A stretch of DNA of 9,945 bases from an uncultured Anaerolineae bacterium (GTDB lineage: Bacteria; Chloroflexota; Anaerolineae; Anaerolineales; Villigracilaceae): the NCBI GenBank assembly GCA_903854805.1, contig CAINXK010000633.1, forward strand, positions 1-9,945, given 5' to 3'. Below the pieces are notes generated by a model. It saw nothing but the letters and a program-made list of their open reading frames with translations. It ran no database searches and was not told where the DNA came from. A program made the position numbers and the translations under genes. This document shows, one piece after another, positions 1-7,900 of this stretch. The first letter of the stretch is position 1. Each line of letters starts with the position of its first letter.

Positions 1-101
1 ACCTTGACCAGCACCTCGTCATCTTTGGGAGCGGGTTTTTCCACTTCTTGCAGCCGCAGAACATCAGGTGATCCGTATTGTGTGTATACAATCGCTTTCA
101 T
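1..101 (-). CDS. 5' end of a medium-chain dehydrogenase/reductase (zinc alcohol dehydrogenase or quinone oxidoreductase type), cut by window edge
   Basis: Reading leftwards from an ATG at 101-99, 33 codons are open to the edge and begin [20 protein letters not shown], followed by [13 protein letters not shown]. This is the characteristic first beta strands of the GroES-like domain of the MDR superfamily (MKA-hydrophobic, G-x-P-x-V-L, then a V-x-V strand). Family members are cytoplasmic NAD(P)(H)-dependent oxidoreductases acting on alcohols, aldehydes or quinones; the substrate cannot be read from this fragment. A GGAAG Shine-Dalgarno element lies 9 bases upstream of the ATG and fixes the start. 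The next gene upstream on the same strand, a membrane methyltransferase, ends 145 bases away, so co-transcription is possible but not shown. The catalytic and Rossmann parts lie outside the window, so zinc-binding ADH and zeta-crystallin-like QOR cannot be told apart. Confidence 0.85.
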   Translation of the reverse strand, partial: MKAIVYTQYGSPDVLRLQEVEKPAPKDDEVLVK

Positions 102-246
102 TGGGGTATTCTTCCTTATTTTGGTGCGGTGCTATGATGCAGCATCGCAGTTCAGTGGGAGGCGTAAGTTTGTATTCCTTGCATCACTTATTTACCGAAT
201 AGACCTGGTTCCATTGTGTGAACGAACAGTGGTTGCAATTCTGTTC

Positions 247-810
247 CTAGAAAACGAACGGGATGAACATCTTGCTATGTCTCATATATTCTACGTATTC
301 AGCCCCAAAAAAGTTGATGTTTTCATGCTCCTCTATGCGGGCCGTGGCAATCAGGAAAAGAGAGCAGAGCAGCGCCAGCCCGGCATCCGGCCAGGATGGT
401 GACTTGAAGAAGATCCCCCAACCCAGGAACATGAGCGAACTGTACATGGGATGGCGGATATAGCGATATAAGCCGACTGTGACCAGTTGGGATGTTTTCT
501 CCAATTCCAAGAGCGAGGCATCCTGCCTGACCGCGCCCTGTTTGCCGATTTCCCGGAGCAATCTCAGCCCCTCAAATACCAACCCCAACGAGATAATGAG
601 CAACGCCCACGAAACAAGTTGGTGCCAGGCCAAAGGATCGTGAAACCAGCCATCGGCGTTAAGCAGGAACATTCCCAGTAGGATTTCCCAGGCGAAAAAG
701 CGATAAAACCCGTGCGAACGAGGTTGCAGAAGCGAGTGACGTGAGATGAAAACAATCCCAGCACTGCCGAGCAGGCAGAATATCCACTGAAGCACATTAA
801 TTCCAGGCAT
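247..810 (-). CDS. Membrane methyltransferase of the isoprenylcysteine carboxyl methyltransferase / phospholipid methyltransferase family
   Basis: This 187-residue protein is an integral membrane methyltransferase candidate. Hydrophobic segments lie at about residues 6-22, 36-52, 63-80, 123-137 and 141-158. The C-terminal half carries the family's SAM-binding signature: Y115-RYIRHPMYSS, then an acidic pair E160-E161 followed by FFGAEYVEYM at 167-176. Known relatives transfer a methyl group from S-adenosylmethionine to prenylated cysteine carboxylates, phosphatidylethanolamine or other lipid or thiol acceptors; bacterial members mostly have unknown acceptors. Length fits the bacterial family. 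The start is supported by AAGGTG four bases before the ATG. It is divergent from the small HTH regulator across a ~220-base gap and precedes an MDR oxidoreductase on the same strand. The family call is firm; the substrate is unknown. Confidence 0.85.
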   Translation of the reverse strand: MPGINVLQWIFCLLGSAGIVFISRHSLLQPRSHGFYRFFAWEILLGMFLLNADGWFHDPLAWHQLVSWALLIISLGLVFEGLRLLREIGKQGAVRQDASLLELEKTSQLVTVGLYRYIRHPMYSSLMFLGWGIFFKSPSWPDAGLALLCSLFLIATARIEEHENINFFGAEYVEYMRHSKMFIPFVF

Positions 811-863
811 AATTCACCTTGTTATAAGTAAGTTGAAATGAGTTGTGTATCAATGTTGCGGTC

Positions 864-885
864 GGTTACGAACACGCGCGTAACC
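864..885. promoter_or_regulatory. Palindrome in the divergent intergenic region, candidate operator
   Basis: GGTTACG (864-870) and CGTAACC (879-885) form a perfect 7-bp inverted repeat around an 8-base centre, immediately followed by a second small dyad, AACC-acct-GGTT. It lies between the divergent methyltransferase and HTH-regulator genes, where an autoregulatory operator would be expected. No good sigma-70 promoter was found next to it, so the role is inference from position and symmetry. Confidence 0.35.
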
Positions 886-1033
886 ACCTGGTTCCATTAT
901 AACGATGTCTTGAATTAGGTGCGGATTGCTCGGACGGGTTCTTCACCTGTTGGGTAGAATATTATGAATGGCGCAGCCACAGGAACACAGGTTGCTGATA
1001 GCCAGAAGCCTGGCAAACCTGAAAGCAGGTAGC

Positions 1034-1297
1034 ATGACATCGGACTTTGCAACCTGGATACGCGATGAAATAAATCGCCGTGGGTGGTCGGAGGCCACGT
1101 TGGCTGAGCGGGCAGGTCTTTCGCGTTCGAGCATCTCCAAAATGCTGACATCTGATCAAAGAAGTCCGGGGATGCGGTTCTTTGCTGGCAGCGCCGCTGC
1201 TTTTGAGATGCCACTGGCGGACGTGATCTTGATCGAGAAGCGGAGCAGGCAGCGAGAAAATCAGGATACAGAAATATTAGGAAGACGATTGGAATAA
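1034..1297 (+). CDS. Small XRE/Cro-C1-type helix-turn-helix protein
   Basis: This is an 87-residue protein if the ATG at 1034 is used. Residues 18-42 (WSEATLAERAGLSRSSISKM) form a textbook HTH: a short helix, the LAERAGLS turn and a serine-rich recognition helix. The run S44-PGMRFF followed by FEMPLADVIL matches helices 4-5 of small XRE domains of the 'RRGWSQ..LAR.AGLSR..IS..L' type. It is probably a cytoplasmic DNA-binding regulator; target and ligand are unknown. A further in-frame ATG at 968 would give 109 residues. I prefer 1034 because AGCAGGT precedes it, the homologous part begins just after it, and the 22 extra residues look non-conserved. The protein ends in a short charged tail (EKRSRQREN). 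It lies 84 bases upstream of the broken protease/WD40 gene and divergent from the methyltransferase, so it may control either. Confidence 0.72.
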   Translation: MTSDFATWIRDEINRRGWSEATLAERAGLSRSSISKMLTSDQRSPGMRFFAGSAAAFEMPLADVILIEKRSRQRENQDTEILGRRLE

Positions 1298-1306
1298 TCG
1301 AAAGTA

Positions 1307-1336
1307 TTGATTCCGTGGCCAGTTTTCTGCTAAACT
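1307..1336 (+). promoter_or_regulatory. Weak candidate sigma-70 promoter for the broken protease gene
   Basis: TTGATT (1307-1312) and TAAACT (1331-1336) are separated by 18 bases, each matching the consensus at 4 of 6 positions. They lie ~45 bases upstream of the TTG start at 1382. Low-scoring and found by eye. Confidence 0.25.
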
Positions 1337-1381
1337 AATATGAAGTGACATATCCTTGATATTCCGAGCGGGAGATCAACC

Positions 1382-2011
1382 TTGCCGCACACGATCGAAC
1401 CCAGCATCTTGCGAATTCTTAATAGCAAAGGCCAGACGGTTGGCACGGGTTTTCTTGTCTCAAAGACCATGGCCGTGACCTGCGCCCACGTGGTTAGTTC
1501 CATCGCTCTGGATGCAGAGAACCGTATCCGCGTGCAGTTTACGGGACAAAAGCAGTCCATTTTCGCCAGGATGCCGGATGAATTCTTTGATATTGACCAG
1601 GACGTGGCGATCCTGGAACTCGAATCTGTTCCCAATGGGGTTCAGCCATTGCGATTGGTTCCCGCCGCAAGTTGCCGGCCGGGCAGCGATTTCCGCTCTT
1701 TTGGCTACGCCACTGCGACGGGATATGCAAAACCTTAATACCCCCCCATTCTTTTGCAAGGGTTGGCTGATAGTACTGGTATACGTAATTCATCCTTTAA
1801 TCCTGATAGAAGTTTGTTTGCAGTGGGAGGTAATCAACAAGTGCTTTTGTGGGATGTAAATGCCGACAAACTTATTGATAAGGTCTGCCAGGCTGTTGGT
1901 CGCAACTTTGCCCGCGCAGAGTGGACACAGTATTTCCCCGGCGAAGAATATCGTTCCACCTGCCAGCAGTGGCCGCTGGAACCAGAGCCAACGTCCACCC
2001 CAACCCCATAA
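1382..2011 (+). pseudogene. Internally deleted gene: trypsin-like serine protease N-terminus joined to a WD40 C-terminus
   Basis: Two open segments lie in one frame, separated by a TAA at 1736-1738. The first, from a TTG start with GGGAG seven bases upstream, encodes 118 residues of a trypsin-like (S1/HtrA-type) domain. It has the G-T-G-F-L-V strand at 21-26, the histidine motif TCAHVV (His36) and the aspartate motif DQDVAILEL (Asp74). It stops after RSFGYATATGYAKP, before the catalytic GDSG serine. After the stop the frame encodes a WD40 end: SSFNPDRSLFAVGG, then VLLWDVNADKLI. A conserved-looking tail follows (GRNFARAEWTQYFPGEEYRS, then TCQQWPLEP), ending in a TPTP linker at 2011. Anaerolineae encode long proteins with an N-terminal protease, a central NTPase and C-terminal WD40 repeats. 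I infer that the middle was deleted, with the junction near the C7 run at 1741-1747. Two unrelated fragments brought together is the alternative. Confidence 0.75.
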
Positions 2012-2163
2012 AAAATACGCTTGGATGTGAATTGGTCCATGGAGACGAGATAAGAAAAGTAAGTACCCACTGTGAGAACTTGAAAGGCATTGGCAGCTCA
2101 GTCCGATACACTACTCGATTCTGTAGATAACCATTCATTTATTTGAGTTAGGAGACTTTGATA

Positions 2164-4290
2164 ATGGACAAGGTACAGACCTCTTTTTCGGTAGCAGCAC
2201 ACGGTTTTCAATTTCCCAACGACTTTGAATTGAAACTGCCGGTCAAATTCCACCTACCCCTGGCCGGGGTCATCGATCTAAACGATGTGGTCTTTGGATT
2301 ATGCGGCGGCATGTGTTTCACCGCCCTCGACTTTTTCCACGCCAGGCATGCGCTTCCAAAGTATCGTTCTCACAAAGACATCGATACCAGGCTGCTTGCT
2401 TATCTGGCTGAGCGCCAAATTGATAGCTTGCAAATCTCCGTTCTACTCAAAGTCATCGATTGGATGACATCCGAGAGTAAGCACTTGGCGAGCAAAATGA
2501 CGAAGAACGAAATCCCAAAACTTTGCCGCATGTTGAAGCGTGATGAGCCTGCTGTTCTGTGCCTGGTCCGCGCGAGCAGGTTTGAGCATGCAGCCTATAA
2601 TCATCAGGTTTTAGCAACCGGTTTTGAGATGGACAAAGTTTCTGGGAAAATCGTGGTTACATTGTATGACCCGAACCATCCGGGTGAATCTCCAACCATT
2701 ACTGCCAACTGGAAACGTAAAGAGTTTTTGATCAAACAATCTTCCGGCGAAGCCTTGGAAGGCTTTTTTGTCATGCCTTATAAAGCTCAAAAAGCGATTC
2801 CCCTGTCTCCCAGGGCAAAAGAAAGTGGAGCGGTCTCTTTTGATATTTCACCGATTTCGGTTCCCCCCTTTCAGTTGAAATGGCCGGTGGATAGCCGACG
2901 CATCAACCAGTACTTTGGGGAGAATCCGGCGACCTACCGCCCGTTCAAACTGGCCGGTCACGAAGGGTTGGATTTTTTTGCGCCGACGGGCGCCAATATT
3001 TATGCTGCATTCGATGGGGTGGTGTATGAGGCCAAACCCCGCGGCGCGTATGGAAACCAGGTGCGTATCCAACACGAACACAACGGTATCCGGTTTCAAA
3101 CAGTGTATGCTCATTTGGAACAAATCCTGGTTACAGCGAATCAGCAAGTCAGGGCGGGTGATCTGATTGGAAAAGCGGATAACACGGGCAACTCACATGG
3201 GTCACATCTGCACCTGACTCTTTTTGTCGATGGAGCAAAAAATCCTGGATACTATGATGGGATCGTGGACCCCTGGCCCTATCTGGAAGGGAACGAACCC
3301 GTCCCGCTGCCCCTGCCCAGCGGCATAACGATCTGCACATTGGTGAATGTGCACTTGCGCGCGCTGCCCTCAACAGTGAATTCAGAAATCTTGACTACCA
3401 TCCCGGCTGGCGAACACTTGCCGGTTTTTGGTGATGCCGCTGGCGTTCTCGAAAAAATCGGGAAGGAAAGCCAATGGTTGCAAGTTCAGACGATTAGCGG
3501 GTTGGGAGGCTATATCTCTGCCGGGCTGGCGGCAGATGCAGCGCAGATGGCGCTTCCGCCCTCCGACCTGGTCATTTACGCCTTTGATGACCTCGCCATT
3601 TACTCCGGGCCTGGATTGGGACTGGCGTCATCGGGAAAAGTGTCTCCATCCAATCCCCTGGTTGTACTGGGCAATCCAGAGACTGCGAAAGCCAAAATAG
3701 GTCAGACGGGGGAATGGATCATGGTCCAGACGCAAGATGGGAAATCTGGTTTTGTTCCCGCCTGGTTGGTTCATCTGACTGGGCAGATCGCATCTTCAAC
3801 TGGGATGGTTATCTATCCAACCGGAACTGTAAATTTGCGCGCCCAGCCAAACACCGCGTATAGCACCGATACGCTTGCGGTGGTTACCCCGAATGATGCC
3901 TTGATTGTTTTGGGGGATAAAGATCAAGCTCAAGCGAAAATTGGAGTGGCGGAAAAGTGGATTAATGTTCGTGCTCCAAATGGTGTGGCAGGGTGGATCG
4001 CTGCCTGGCTTATCTCCTCGCAAAATATCAGCCCACAACATTCCGGCCAAAGCACAACCACGGATATGATCGTCTTACCGACACCAGAGATTGGCGTCAA
4101 TATCCGAACATCCGCTGATGTGGGCGCAATGCGTATCAGCAGCGCAAACTTTGGAGAACCGCTCATCGTGATCGAAACCGACCTGGATGCCGCCCGTGAA
4201 AAAATTGGTGTCCAGGATAAATGGCTGTATGTGCAGCAGGGAAGCCACCGGGGCTGGATCGCGGCCTGGTTGGTGAGTCTCCGTGCCTGA
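2164..4290 (+). CDS. Multidomain peptidase: papain/C39-like domain, M23 (LytM) zinc peptidase domain and four SH3b repeats
   Basis: This is a 708-residue protein. Residues 1-215 resemble a papain-like or C39-like cysteine peptidase fold: GLCGGMCF (Cys47), YNHQVLATGF (His147) and TLYDPNHPG (Asp169). Residues 238-375 are a complete M23 domain with zinc ligands H266 and D270 in GHEGLDFFAP and H350 in SHLHL, plus catalytic-type H317 (YAHL) and H348. M23 enzymes cut peptidoglycan cross-bridges or stem peptides. Four bacterial SH3 repeats follow at about 386-455, 467-537, 547-617 and 634-704, each with a KIG...W..V......G.(W/F) core, likely for wall binding. The ATG at 2164 is preferred over TTG at 2158 because GGAG sits 9 bases upstream. 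No signal peptide or membrane segment is visible at the N-terminus, odd for a wall hydrolase. It follows the broken protease/WD40 gene by ~150 bases and appears monocistronic. The M23 and SH3b calls are firm; the cysteine-peptidase assignment rests on the motif triad. Confidence 0.88.
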   Translation: MDKVQTSFSVAAHGFQFPNDFELKLPVKFHLPLAGVIDLNDVVFGLCGGMCFTALDFFHARHALPKYRSHKDIDTRLLAYLAERQIDSLQISVLLKVIDWMTSESKHLASKMTKNEIPKLCRMLKRDEPAVLCLVRASRFEHAAYNHQVLATGFEMDKVSGKIVVTLYDPNHPGESPTITANWKRKEFLIKQSSGEALEGFFVMPYKAQKAIPLSPRAKESGAVSFDISPISVPPFQLKWPVDSRRINQYFGENPATYRPFKLAGHEGLDFFAPTGANIYAAFDGVVYEAKPRGAYGNQVRIQHEHNGIRFQTVYAHLEQILVTANQQVRAGDLIGKADNTGNSHGSHLHLTLFVDGAKNPGYYDGIVDPWPYLEGNEPVPLPLPSGITICTLVNVHLRALPSTVNSEILTTIPAGEHLPVFGDAAGVLEKIGKESQWLQVQTISGLGGYISAGLAADAAQMALPPSDLVIYAFDDLAIYSGPGLGLASSGKVSPSNPLVVLGNPETAKAKIGQTGEWIMVQTQDGKSGFVPAWLVHLTGQIASSTGMVIYPTGTVNLRAQPNTAYSTDTLAVVTPNDALIVLGDKDQAQAKIGVAEKWINVRAPNGVAGWIAAWLISSQNISPQHSGQSTTTDMIVLPTPEIGVNIRTSADVGAMRISSANFGEPLIVIETDLDAAREKIGVQDKWLYVQQGSHRGWIAAWLVSLRA

Positions 4291-4476
4291 TGAGTGCATC
4301 TGCTTCAATCGCGAATCTGGCAGGTGGCGAATGCATCCACGCATGTGGTCTATATTGCTCTATTCCTGATAAAGTCGTGGCTAACATCACGCCTTATATA
4401 GAAGGCTGCAAGCTCCAGTCGCAGGTCACCCAGGCTGAGCGGGCCGGTCCTTCGCCAGGATATGACACCTAATGAA
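4291..4476. other. Intergenic stretch with no supported gene
   Basis: Between the end of the M23 protein and the perfect hairpin at 4477, I see no ORF with a ribosome binding site or recognisable domain. One leftward frame across ~4360-4470 reads RRTGPLSLGDLRLELAAF, which has a protein-like feel but no start, and it is soon interrupted; it is too short to call. Confidence 0.4.
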
Positions 4477-4525
4477 ATAAGGCTACTCTTCTTGCAGGGG
4501 ATTCGCGCAAGAAGAGTAGCCTTAT
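4477..4525. terminator. Perfect 19-bp inverted repeat, probable bidirectional terminator
   Basis: ATAAGGCTACTCTTCTTGC (4477-4495) and its exact reverse complement (4507-4525) enclose an 11-base loop. It sits between the end of the rightward M23 gene and the end of the leftward HTH/transposase-like relic, as expected for a terminator shared by convergent genes. The flanks are AT-rich, but neither side has a long T run. The unusually long perfect stem could instead be the end of a decayed mobile element. Confidence 0.55.
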
Positions 4526-4540
4526 ATTAAGGCATGCAGA

Positions 4541-4845
4541 TCAGGTTCGTTTGACATAAAACACTTCAACTTCCAATTTTTGCCAGGCATTGAAGTGTTG
4601 TTCCAATCTTGCGTTCACCCAGGCCGGAGATAGGCGCGTGCCCAATATTTCTTTCAGGCACAACCCAATATCTCGCTGACTCACACCAACTCAGTCAATA
4701 CGATCGTGCTTCGTTCCAAACGCTTCCAATCCACTCGCACGTTCAGTTGCGCTGGGCACGGGCTATGCGTACCCGTCTGCATATGAGTCTCCAACAACGC
4801 TTTCCCGGATAAGGTAATGTCGTAAATTGTTTGCCGGGAAACAGA
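4541..4845 (-). pseudogene. Frameshifted HTH/transposase-like relic
   Basis: Two overlapping leftward open segments look like one gene broken by a frameshift near 4681-4690. The upstream segment (4845 down to the TGA at 4683-4681) includes YDITLSGKALLETH, later PCPAQLNVRVDWKRLERSTI and VLTELV. The second (4690 down to the TGA at 4543-4541) continues as VGVSQRDIGLCLKEILGTRL, then SPAWVNARLEQHFNAW, ending EVFYVKRT. The GVSQRDIG...L...LGTRLSPAWVNARLEQ stretch resembles the helix-turn-helix near the N-terminus of several transposase families (for example IS256/mutator types), where 'VS.RDI' is followed by 'lSp..V...l'. There is no plausible start codon with a ribosome binding site, and no catalytic domain. 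I infer a decayed remnant. The family is a guess; continuity of sense across the frameshift is the main evidence. Confidence 0.38.
4560..4599. repeat. 10-bp inverted repeat inside the relic
   Basis: AACACTTCAA (4560-4569) and TTGAAGTGTT (4590-4599) are perfect inverted arms around a 20-base centre. They fall within the second open segment of the leftward relic. They may be chance, or part of a mobile-element end. Confidence 0.3.
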
Positions 4846-4900
4846 CTAAGTTTTGGACAATTCTGATACCAAGCACTGAGAATTTCCCATTATTCACATG

Positions 4901-4944
4901 AAAAAGCGCCAGTTCAGGTTGCGTTCCCTGACCGGCGCTTTTTT
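4901..4944. terminator. Bidirectional Rho-independent terminator of the patatin-like gene
   Basis: AAAAAGCGCCAGTTCAGG (4901-4918) pairs with CCTGACCGGCGCTTTTTT (4927-4944) around an 8-base loop, with one small internal mismatch. A GC-rich stem with A/T runs on both sides gives a T-tract in both directions. It lies 9 bases beyond the leftward stop codon at 4953-4955. Confidence 0.8.
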
Positions 4945-4952
4945 ATTAGCGC

Positions 4953-7900
4953 TTACTTGACGGCGTTGGCGGCCTGCAGCGCTTCGAGCAGCAGTTTGAG
5001 CGGCCCGCCCGGTTCGGGAGTTGCGTGTAGGTAGACCAGCCCCAGGTAGGTCATGGCAGCCAGCGAGAGCAGCAGGGCCGTCACCAGCACGCCGATCACC
5101 GTGCGCAGCAGGCGCCTGGCGTGCCCCTGGCCCTTCAGGAAACCCTGCATGGTCAGCACCGAGAGGTCGATGAACAAGAGCAGCGCCAGGCTGACCCAGC
5201 CAAACTGGCTGACGCCGCCCATGCCCAAAAAGAATCCGCCTAGCCCCAGCAGCACGGCCAGGAAGAAGCCCAGGTACAGCCACTTGTTGAACAGGTAATT
5301 CCACAGGCTGTCGGGGAGGGAAAACGAGAGCAGGGCGCTCAGGATGCCGCCAATGTTCAAGAGCCACTTGGCCGGCAGGCTGAGCGGTGCTTTGCCCTGC
5401 CCCATGCTATCGAACATACGTCCCAGCACCTGCGAGCCGCGCGCCGCCACAGAGACAGTGCGCGCCGGCGGGAATTCCTCGTTGATCTTGCGCGTTTTAA
5501 AAAGCTCCAGCAGCCCGGCATAGTCACCGGCGGTGAGCATTTCAAAACGTTTATTGCCCAGTTCCTTCTCTGCCAGGCTCTGCGTTTCATTTATAAACTC
5601 AGCCTTCACAGCCGGCAGGTAATCCTGCAGCAGGATTGCCTTGGTGGCGGCGGTGATAAAGCCATCGCGCAGCGGGTCATTCTCGGGCATTACAGCCTTG
5701 ATCAGGCACTCGGCCCCATCCAGGCGGCCCCAGAGCATATCGTTCTCGCGCCACTCGCGGGCAAAGAAGGCCCCAAAATTGCCCAGCCGGGTGCCCTGCA
5801 ACTTCTTGAGCTTGCCCTCGCTCTCATCGACCAGTTGGGTGGCGTCCTCCGGGCTGATGCGGATCACTTCCACCAGGTCGGCCTCGCCCACCGGCGTGCC
5901 ATACAGGATCGGGAAGGTGATCATGTCGTAGTATTCAAAGCGATCGAAGAAGTGCTGCAGCATTTCCAGCAGCGCGTTTTGCAGGTGCAGCAGTTTTTTC
6001 TCGCTGTCCTCGGCCTGCTCCGGGATATCCTTGTGCTGCAGGGCGCGGGCACAGTGTTCTTTCGCATCCAGCAAGGCGTGGCCCAGGTAGCCGGTGCGCT
6101 CGGGGCTAGAGATGAGCTGTGAAATCTCCTCGGCCAGGTTGCCAAATATTCTCTGGTCAAACGGGGAGCCGGAGAGCTCCTTACCCAGTTCGCGCACTTT
6201 GGCGGCAACCTGCGCCAGGTCCGGGTTCGTGGGCGGGGTTGCGCTGCACAGGTCGCGCTGACGCAGTCTGCGTCCGTTCTCGCGCAGGTCAATGTAGGCG
6301 ATGCCCAGTTCGCGTTTGGCCGCATACAACACGCGCCGGCAGGCCTCCTCCTGCCCGTTGTCTTCCAGCAACAGCTTATCTTCAAAGCCGCCGGTCTTGA
6401 GCAGGCTGAAGATCAGGTTCTCGGGATCGGTGTGGGTGCGCAGCGGCTCCAGCCCATCCAGAAGCTGGTTGATGGTCTGCTGCATATATTGCAGGCGGCG
6501 CATGTAAAACCCCGAATCAAGACGGTAGAGCAGGTCGTTCTCAGACTTGCGCTCGGGGTGCTGCGGGAGTTTGTCCGCGCTGGTGCTGTAATAGATGGTG
6601 CGCCAGCTCCGTTTGAGCTCCTTCAGAATGGTTTGGGATTCAGCGCCGTCCTCGTTCATATTAAGGTTGCGCGCAAAGCTGGACGCCATGTTGGAGAGCA
6701 CACTGGAAACGCGTAGCTGGTTGTAATAGGCATAGGCCGGGCCGTAATACTCGACCGAGAAATCCAGGTATTTCTGCGACCATTCGCTGCCCTTGAGCTG
6801 CCAGCCTGCCACCTTCGCGCCCATTGATTTGAGCACTTCGGGGGTGATCTGTGCCAGCATGTGATTGACGCGCCGGATCAGTTCGTTGCGTTCCTGGATG
6901 AACTGCAAGTCCTCGCGAATGGTCTCCTGGCGCGGCAGCAGCACCAGCGCCGCCAGCCCGTTCTCAATAGCATTCGGCCATTCGGCGCTGGGGGTGCTGG
7001 TCTCGGGGTGTTCCGGGGCTGGGTCGATGTAGATCAGCTTGCGGTCCACGGGCAGGTCAGCGCGCCGGCGCAGCAGAGCCTCAGTGGCAAAGCTGAAGGG
7101 TTTGTTATCCAGATAGCCGCCATCCCCAAAGGGACGGGCCTCAAAGGCGGCCAGCTGCGAGGCCAGGTCTTTTTTATCCGCGCCCGGCTTTTGCAGGATG
7201 TAGTCCTTGTAAAATTTCTTCCACAGCTCCGGCAGGTATTCGTATGGCTGACCCTGCCCGTCCTTGAAGACTGCCAGCACCTCTTTAATATCCGCCAGGC
7301 GCATGGGTTCGAAGGCCACCGGGAAGGAGGAGGTGCAGCGCGCGGCGAAGGCCAGGAAGGGGTTGAAGCTGTGCGCGAAGTCGTTGCTGTCTTCGCGCGC
7401 CGATTCATAGGTGGAGTAGTGGAAGCGGAAGACGGAGCGGTAGCGGTTTTCGAGCAGTTTGCGGCCATTGACCGAGAGCGGCAGCGGCAGGCCGCGCAGG
7501 TCGGTGGCGGTGACGTACAGGTCCAGCTCGCCGACAAGGGGCGAGTCGGCAGCGGCGGGGCGCTCGGCCTGGCGCTCCATTTTGTCGATCACTTCCAGCA
7601 GTTTGTAGTACATGCGCTGGCTGCTGAGCAGGGCCCGCGGCTCGGTGGGTGGGCGCAGTCCATTCAGGTTGTTGACGGATTTGCGGTCATTGACCAGCAG
7701 ATCAATATCCGCTTCTTCAATCCATAAGTCTTTGAGGGTGTTGAAGGGCTGGTCGTTGGCCAGGGCTTTGGCCAGGAAGACGCCGTTCATGCCGCCGGCC
7801 GAGGTGCCCGAGATGACGTCAATCACGAAGGCGGCCTCGCAGTAGCGGCCCATCTCGCGGTAGATCTTCTCCGCACCTTTCAGCTGCTCGTCCGGGATCA

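Noticed and set aside
4..402. Forward open frame of 132 codons at the left end
   Set aside because: It overlaps the antisense of both the dehydrogenase start and the methyltransferase end, and its sequence has low-complexity, non-protein-like composition.
4609..4812. Forward open frame of 67 codons in the gap
   Set aside because: It has a poor start context and lies antisense to the more coherent leftward relic.
6861..7727. Long forward open frame of 288 codons opposite the patatin-like gene
   Set aside because: It is fully antisense to the catalytic part of a clear patatin gene, has no ribosome binding site and no recognisable domain. GC-rich coding DNA commonly leaves open antisense frames.
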